Assembly: GCA_037176845.1 (NCBI GenBank)
Contig: JAYKXP010000081.1
Coordinates: forward strand, 124,001-188,000
Reading direction: 5' to 3'
DNA length: 64,000 nucleotides
Source: Paramarasmius palmivorus
Taxonomy: Eukaryota > Basidiomycota > Agaricomycetes > Agaricales > Marasmiaceae
The position numbers and the translations under genes are program-made. Position 1 is the first letter of the stretch, and every line of letters starts with the position of its first letter. Below the pieces are notes generated by a model. It saw nothing but the letters and a program-made list of their open reading frames with translations. It made no database searches and was not told the DNA's origin. Shown in pieces: positions 57,721 through 64,000 of the stretch.

Positions 57721-59042
57721 ATGACCGAAGCTACTCGTGCCGCGAAGCTCACTGCGATAGCTGCGCTACTGGAGTGCATACTCTATGGTATGTCCTTGAG
57801 CCCCTCTTGCAGATCATACTCCGAGATCTTACAGCTCCACGAAAAAAGGAATCCTTTTTGTGCTGTTTATCGTCACTATATTTGCAGCCTCTCGAAAGCA
57901 CAAAATCACGTCTCAACATGTTCGTCTTCATTCTGTGGGGGCGATCATGATCATGTTGGCAACGATAGTGAGCATTGGTCCTCTCTTCAGTTTCAGCATT
58001 AATCTAATCAATGGTTTCGTAGCATGTTGCACTTAATATTCATCGCGTCGCAGATGCTTTTGGGAGAGGTGATATGGGAGCTGTTCTGATCCCATTCAGA
58101 AGTGCTTCGTTCCTTATCAAACAAATTACGCTTACACTGCAGGTTATTATCGGAGATGCATTTTGGGTGAATACGGTTATAATAATAACAATGGTTAGTA
58201 ATCTAACTGACATTGTCTAGCTCTATCGACTGCACGTCGTTTGGAGAGGAGACAAACGAGCAACATTCCCACTGGGAGCAGTATTACTTGCGGCCTTTGC
58301 GTTTGGGGTTCATTCTATCGTGCTATACACACAATCAACATCCGATGCCTCAAGCCCTCTTTCACTTAATATCCGTATTTCGGGTGGTGTAACGGTAGCT
58401 TTAGGGCTTGTTACAAATTTTGGGTGTACAAGTGCGTCCCATGATTTCATTGAACAGCTGATGAATGCTGAATGTGCTACGGACAAGCTCTCATTGCTGG
58501 TCGCCTGTTTTACATCCACTATAAAGTTCGCGACGTGCAGAGTAACCCCAGCGGAGGTGGCAGTGTGATCATGATATTAGCACTGGTAGTCGTGGAGTCT
58601 GGTGCTTTATACACCGCATTCTTACTTCTCTGGGTCGTGTCACTGGCTGTTAATAGCCCTATGAATAGTGTCCCGGACCAAACCGTAGGTCTTAGGCTTG
58701 TTTCTTTTTCGCAATTTCACACTAAGAATTATTCGGTTTTCAGGTCGTCCAAATCATCGTAAGTCGATCACTTCTAAAGACGATTCTCACAATCTGACAT
58801 TAACCATCATGTTACAGGGAATAGTTTTCTACATGATGATGCTTCCAGCCACACTCGCGAATCATAATACCAACAATACCACGCAGTCTAGTGCCAACAT
58901 TAACAGTCACCCGACCAATAATATTCCTCTACGTTTGAGTCAGACACCAGGTTACCAGCACTTCGGCGGTGGGAGGGACACAGACGTTCTCAATCTCTCG
59001 CCGGTGGTGGTTCATGTCATGAAATGGGAAACTCAGACATAG
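57721..59042 (+). CDS. Multi-pass membrane protein, paralogue of the 37.6-kb gene
   Basis: The exons from 57836 onward are firm: 57836-57967, 58023-58166, 58221-58431, 58488-58684, 58744-58758 (15 nt) and 58818-59042. They code LFVLFIVTIFAASRKHK, ITLTLQVIIGDAFW, LYRLHVVWRGDKR, GVTVALGLVTNFGCT, IMILALVVVESGALYTAFLL, VVQII and GIVFYMMMLPATLA. The DAFW/LYR junction and the 15-nt micro-exon are at the same places as in the gene at 37631-38935. The N-terminal exon (57721-57787, ending LLECILYG) does not join in phase to the second exon; one base is missing or extra. Either the first intron is misread or the 5' end is damaged. Function unknown. Confidence 0.75.
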
Positions 59043-59592
59043 GATTCCGACTGTTCAATTTGATCCAGTGGAGTCCTTGGAAGAAGCCGAGCTAACCCCC
59101 ATGTGCATCATCCAACCAATCTGCACCACTGGATTGTGACTTCTCGTTGTAGAATAATAGATCTCTGAACTGTATCTGCAAATATATTTAGATTCTACTT
59201 GAGTGCTATGCTAATGGGCAATCCGCAATCTCCTTGAATCAGATGGCCGATCGTCCGACAGATGAATCACGCGGTCTTGGGTGGTGGAAAGTAGTTTTTG
59301 CGGGGTCAATCGATGCGTGGAAGGCGTGTTGGGGACCAGTGCTTATTCATTCACTTTCAGGGTGATATTGGGCTGAACTAGGCGTAATTGATAGTGTGCA
59401 GGTACATACAGTAGGTCAAACGTTGGACTGAATGAATCAAACTCACAGAAGATATTCTACCGGGCCCATCATAAAGTGTTCATTTGGTACACTCACTATA
59501 GGTGTTTGATGACGGTCGATCAATTGCAAGAGTTTCCTGAAACCGCACAAAGCGTCCACCGGAATCAGGCGCGTCAGTTCCCACGAAAGGCA
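59043..59592. other. Intergenic gap
   Basis: A frame is open upstream of the RRM-like gene from 59476, but homology among the three RRM copies starts at MTSSLRPFRW. Otherwise nothing is seen. Confidence 0.45.
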
Positions 59593-60890
59593 ATGACCTC
59601 TTCCCTCCGGCCTTTTCGCTGGTTGAACACCTGCTCTCACCATTGCCGGCATTTTCACGTCTCTGCATCCTTCAAAGCCTCTCGATCCGTGAAAATCAAA
59701 GGATTACCTCTAACTTACGACGACCTCCGTCCCTATGAACCCATAGAGCACATCCAACTCTACCGAGATAAAACTGCCTACATCAACTTTCTCGACTATC
59801 GTGTCGCCTCGCAATTCGTCCAATCCCATTCTCAAAACGCTTATATAGTTGGAAATGTGACAAGGGTTAGCTCGAGTACTCTCATCCGACTTTGGAGAGG
59901 GGAGTCGCGGTCGTTTGTATGGAAAGCCGGAGATGCGTCGCTCGCTACGGGTGTTGAAGATGTCAGGGAGCAATTCAAGAAATTTGGAACGGTGCTAGAT
60001 GCGGAGGAATTGGAATCGTCTACGGACCGAAGGTTTAGGATAGCGTTCACGAGGTTGGATGATGCGGCCGAGGTTTGTATTCAGTATATCCCTCCGTACT
60101 TCAACTTATTTCATGAAGACAGGCAGCTAAAAGCTACCCATCCGAAGATATCACACATCTTCCTTTCGATGTTGGTTCTGTCCAACAGACCGTCAGAACA
60201 TTTCCCAACCTTGATCCCATACCCAAATTCTATGGCACGGACGAGCCTGGTATGGCCCACAACCTGGTTCATATACGAGGTTTTGTGCCAAATGTAGAAA
60301 ATTGGACTATATTTCGCAGTCTAACCGCATGGCTTGAGGTCGAGAGTTGCAGAATGTTGGGAGGAGACGTGTTGGTATGTCCGCCTGATTTGTACGCTAC
60401 GCGCCCTTCATTCAACACATACTATTAGGCGGTAAAGTTTGTCGAGCCCGTTCACTCAACATTCTTTATCCACCGGATCAACAAGACGCGAGCTTTCAAA
60501 CTCCTTTTCTCGTGGCCCGAGCAGTCCGTGTTTAGCCACCACCGTTGGCTCTGTACGAGAATGGGTGCATCCAGACAACTCATGATGGATATTCCCACCT
60601 CGTTAGAGACGGAAGACAAGGATAGGGTACGAGAAATCGAAGCGAAACTCAAAGAAGAATTCTCGCCATTTGGAGTCGTGATCAATGCGACTATCTATCG
60701 CAGGCAGGGCTATGTCGAGTTTGTGGATATAGACAGCGCAGTCGAGGCAAGGAGGGCCTATACAGAGTCTGAAGGCAGTATTGGTGTGAAACGGTTGGTT
60801 ATCCTTCCGCAGTCCGACAGGAGAAGTCCGTACAAACCGCTGACAGGGTCGACTACTAGACGTAGTCTCAAGGCGAACGAGACGTGGTAA
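59593..60890 (+). CDS. RRM-like protein copy 1, probably mitochondrial
   Basis: Exons 59593-60072, 60123-60374 and 60429-60890 give 397 residues. The N-terminus MTSSLRPFRWLNTCSHHCRH has Arg and hydroxyl residues but no acids for over 30 residues, as expected of a mitochondrial presequence (inference). Three RRM-fold-like units follow: IKGLPLTYDDLRPYEPIEHI with AYINFLDYRVASQFV; FVWKAGDASLATGVEDVREQ with FGTVLDAEE and IAFTRLDDAAEV; and at the C-terminus EIEAKLKEEFSPFGVVINAT with YVEFVDIDSAVEARRAY. RRMs bind RNA, but aromatic RNP residues are only partly kept. It is divergent from no gene and convergent with copy 2. Start chosen by agreement among the three copies. Confidence 0.87.
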
Positions 60891-61141
60891 GGTTGGAAAG
60901 GTTGGCAGTGTAGTTGTATCGTACCGAATAGATGTAAGATATATATACCAATTCTTATCGAGCTTTCCCCATCACCTCTTGAGTAGTAATACGAGCGATG
61001 GTGGTGGCTAGCGACTATAGACATGAACGGAATCGACTACAATGGGCAATGGCGCGTGGCACAACCATAGCGTCGGTTTTAGCACGTATAAACGCATGGT
61101 TTATCTACTATTACCTTACATTGGTTCGTGCACCGACGGCT

Positions 61142-62426
61142 TCATCCGTACGAGTGACCACTATCGCTGCCTATCCGGGGAAAAAATATCATCTGCTCAT
61201 CTTCAAGCCCTGGTATAGATTCCGGAGCCCGTAGCATAGCCTCCACCGCTCCTTCAATGTCCATAAAGTCAACAAATCCCGCTCCAGCATGAGTGTTCAC
61301 GCAGCCCACCAATCCCAGTACCGAGAATGATTCCTTCAATTTCGCTTCGACCGCTCCTGGCTCAAGCTTAAGCCTTTTACCCACCAGCGAAGCTGATTTT
61401 AGCAGAAGATTGACCGGAATCCGTAATTTTATGCGCCTGGCTATGCCAAGTTGTGCAGCCAACCAACGATGTTGGTAGAAGGTGGACTGTACTGGGCGGG
61501 AGCAGACACTTCTGAGCCAGGGCCAGAGGTTGCCCTTCCCTTTCGGGGCTCGGCGAAGGAAGGTGTTCAAGCATGCCGGCTCAGTGAATTTGAGTGCCTG
61601 TTGTATATGTTGGGCGAAAACTGAGAGGAGATAGATCCAATGAGCATACCAATGTATTATTATCCAATCGCATACAATTATCAATGTTGATATCCCATAG
61701 TGCAGTGTATAATCGAGACCAATTTTCTTCAGTCGGCACGAAGTCCCGTATATGAACCACATTATAAGCCATATTATACTTATCCCAGACCTGGAATGCA
61801 GGGAACGTTCTGACGGCTTGCTGAATTGGTCCAATTTCAAACGGGATATGTTCAATATCTTTGGGTGGATAGCTTTTGGCTGCCTGGATTGAAGAAATGA
61901 GCTGGGGTACATACACGTTGGACTAGACACTACCGAGACGCACCTCAACTGCATCTTCCAGTCTCGCAAACATTATACTGTACGCCCTCTTCCTTGATAT
62001 ATGTTCTACCTCCTTCACATCCAGTACCATCCCAAAAGTGCGAAACTGCTTTCTGACACCATCAATGTCCAGGGTGAGATCCTGTTCACCTCTTGGTCTC
62101 CATACGAACGTCCGCGACTCGCCCTTCCAAAGCCTCGCGAGTGTAATTGGGTTCAATCTTGACACATCGTCGGATGACTGTGTATGTTGACCGTGAGCTA
62201 GGGCAAATTGTAAGGCAACACGGTGGTCGAGAAAGCTGATGTAGGCAGTTTGGTCTCGGTAGACTTGGATCTGTTCTATGGGTTCATAGGGACGGAGGTC
62301 ATCGTATGTTAGAGGTGTGCCTTGAACTTTCACGGTTCGGGAGGTTTTGAGAGCAGAAAGATGAATAGGACGGCAATGGTGAGAGCAGGTGTTCAACCAG
62401 CGAAAAGGCCGGAGGGAAGAGGACAT
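61142..62426 (-). CDS. RRM-like protein copy 2 (inverted)
   Basis: Exons 62426-61944, 61883-61650 and 61597-61142 give 390 residues, with introns at the same places as in copy 1. The start MSSSLRPFRWLNTCSHHCRP is almost the same as in copy 1, and TPLTYDDLRPYEPIEQIQVY and WKGESRTFVW are shared. The last third has the RRM-like AVEAKLKESFSVLGLVGCVN with FVDFMDIEGAVEAMLRAP. The frame is open upstream to 62588, but copies 1 and 3 do not support that extension. It is tail-to-tail with copy 1 (250 bp between stops) and was probably made by an inverted duplication. Confidence 0.87.
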
Positions 62427-62802
62427 CTCGTGGGAACTACACGATTTATTCTCCTTCTTTCCTCCTCTCATCGACCTCTCATCGTCACGGATTTCCGACT
62501 GGTTCTGTATGCTTAGAAGACTTGAGAATTCGAGCTTCATCTGGGACGGTACATCGGCAATGGGTAAAGACGCGAACTTGAAGTCCAATCAGCAGACGGT
62601 CAATAAACGAAATACGGAGTTGACTCTAGGTCGGTAAGCTCAAACTTTTCAGTTCTATTCTATGTGAATAGTAACACGTTTATAGGCTTGTCAATTGTCT
62701 AGATGATATCTAGGTCCGTCGCACTCAAACCCATGCACTATCTTGCGCGTCATACACCGTACTCGGAAGTGTCAATGAGCGTACGGCAGGTCAGGCCAAA
62801 AC

Positions 62803-63397
62803 TTGCTTCTGCGTAGTCTAGAAGTCTTGCGCATTCTGGAGGCCAACGCACATCATTCTATCTATCGCGAGTTTGCTCAACGAGCGCGGAAAGCGACAAG
62901 AAAGGGGCTGGTCGAGAACCTCATCGTCAACCACCTTCAATTTCGGATGGATGGCTTCAAGAACACAAACACCCGAACGAGCTCCGATATGGACGCTGTA
63001 AAAGAAGGAGATCATCGCTATATCACGTTCCATGGTGAGTCTTCTATCTACTCGCTCGTTGAGTGCAACTTGACCCAAAATTCCGTTCCAGTTGGACATC
63101 TCGGGCAGACCGTAACGGTAAATGATCAATTCCGTGCTCTTCGTCGTGTGCGAATCCTGGTCCCTATCTTTTCCTGGACTCATGAGCGACGTACTAGCGA
63201 ATGTGGTGGAACATTCTAATGTCGATCCGAGGCTCTTCAAGGCCAGTATAGCGCTTTCTGGAGGATTATCTGTTGGGCATTGTCGTTGGGTTGGGCGCGC
63301 GCTCAGAGTTTGTTGGGTGACGGCTTTGGGTTCATTGGTACTATCAAGTTACATTGTCCCATCTGTACTATCGTTCGATTTGCGATACTATGTATAA
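62803..63397 (+). CDS. Possible gene between RRM copies 2 and 3, unresolved
   Basis: One frame reads LEVLRILEANAHHSIYREFA, then NLIVNHLQFRMDGFKNTN, and YITFHG before a good donor (GTGAGT at 63034) and an acceptor (TTCCAG at 63090). Downstream a second frame is protein-like (LANVVEHSNVDPRLFKASIA, then VCWVTALGSLVLSSYIVPSV, a possible membrane helix), but I could not join it in phase. Either another intron is missing or the gene is broken. Not recognised. Confidence 0.35.
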
Positions 63398-63457
63398 AGT
63401 TCCACTATAAACCATATCCATCGTCGCTGCCTCTGCCGCCATTTCCCACGTGAGACC

Positions 63458-64000
63458 ATGACCTCTTCCCTCCGGCCTTTTCGTTGGCGGCATTTTCGCG
63501 TTTCTACAACTTCCCACAACTCTCGTTCTGCGAAAATCCGGGGATTACCACTCACTTACGATGATCTCCGTCCCTACGAACCTATAGAAAACGTTCAAAT
63601 CTACCCAGACAAAACTTGTTACATCAATTTTCTTGACTCTCGCGTCGCCTCACGATTTTCACAAGCCCATGCTACAAATGCTCGGCCATCAGAAACGGGG
63701 ACAAGACTCAACTCGACTGCTTTGATAAAGCTTTGGAGAGGCGAGTCACGGACGTTTGTTTGGACAGCGAGAAGCGAAGAGGATGCTCGCGCTATGGGTA
63801 TCGACGATGTCAGGGAGCGATTCAAGACATTTGGGTTAGTGATTGATGTGGAAGAGCTAGAGCCAGAAGGTGCTACGAGGGAACGACAGTTCTCTATAAC
63901 ATTTGCGAGGTTAGACGATGCGGCCAAGGTGCATGTCCAACCAATGTTCACCGTGTTGCTTGTATCATCGTTACAGTACTCATTTATCCAAGATAGGCAG
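63458..64000 (+). CDS. RRM-like protein copy 3, cut by window end
   Basis: Exon 1 is 63458-63928 and exon 2 starts at 63997, four bases before the window ends; the intron is at the same place and phase as in copies 1 and 2. The product starts MTSSLRPFRWRHFRVSTTSH and continues IRGLPLTYDDLRPYEPIENV, WRGESRTFVW, MGIDDVRERFKTFG and FARLDDAAK. Compared with the others it lacks about ten residues of the presequence-like region (LNTCSHHC). Confidence 0.85.
   Translation, partial: MTSSLRPFRWRHFRVSTTSHNSRSAKIRGLPLTYDDLRPYEPIENVQIYPDKTCYINFLDSRVASRFSQAHATNARPSETGTRLNSTALIKLWRGESRTFVWTARSEEDARAMGIDDVRERFKTFGLVIDVEELEPEGATRERQFSITFARLDDAAKVHVQPMFTVLLVSSLQYSFIQDRQ

Noticed and set aside
1..64000. CRISPR arrays, operons, riboswitches or ribosome-binding sites
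   Set aside because: The DNA is plainly eukaryotic (spliceosomal introns throughout), and no regularly spaced repeat array is present.

Overview
This is nuclear DNA of a mushroom-forming basidiomycete (Agaricomycetes). Almost every gene is broken by short GT-AG introns of about 47-68 nt. The families are typical of that group: expanded agaric BTB-like proteins, an F-box protein with Cys-rich tails, a NACHT-WD40 NOD-like receptor, multi-pass membrane proteins with micro-exons, and a fungal LINE. The gene models below were spliced by eye. A model is called strong only when the reading frame stays open across every junction and a paralogue or family feature supports it.

Layout. 0-16 kb: five same-strand copies (A-E) of one BTB-like gene, mixed with a TPR-protein gene, decayed copies of upstream blocks and a relic of the TPR gene. 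A sixth copy (F) lies alone at 25-26 kb on the minus strand. 16.8-25 kb: two overlapping reading frames of unknown function, the APC/C activator CDH1/FZR1 (minus), an F-box protein (plus) and a multi-pass membrane protein (minus). 27-31.6 kb: a complete seven-exon NACHT-WD40 receptor (minus). 32.8-34.2 kb: a Ser-rich, probably disordered protein. 35.7-37.5 kb: a protein with a receptor-type helical N-terminus followed by TPR-like helices and no ATPase. 37.6-38.9 kb: a multi-pass membrane protein whose paralogue sits at 57.7-59.0 kb. 39.8-40.8 kb, 53.5-54.6 kb and 55.0-55.35 kb: a second BTB family (one C-terminally truncated copy, one intact copy, one relic). 41-48.8 kb: repeat-rich DNA dominated by a LINE. 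49.5-51.9 kb: a ten-exon gene of unknown function with a C-terminal membrane helix. 55.6-56.9 kb: a non-coding element with terminal inverted repeats. 59.6-64 kb: three paralogues of an RRM-like, possibly mitochondrial protein, the last cut by the window edge.

How the parts relate. The housekeeping core (CDH1, F-box) belongs to the ubiquitin system: CDH1 brings substrates to the anaphase-promoting complex, the F-box protein probably brings substrates to an SCF ligase, and BTB proteins often act as CUL3 adaptors. Around this core lie fast-evolving duplicated families and two genes of the programmed-cell-death/non-self-recognition type. The window shows local gene birth and decay: tandem duplication, truncation, loss of splice sites or stop codons, and transposon debris. 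The most unusual items are the LINE, whose three ORFs fuse in frame if three intron-like segments are removed and which has an RNase H-like segment between endonuclease and reverse transcriptase, and the strictly conserved micro-exons in two gene families.
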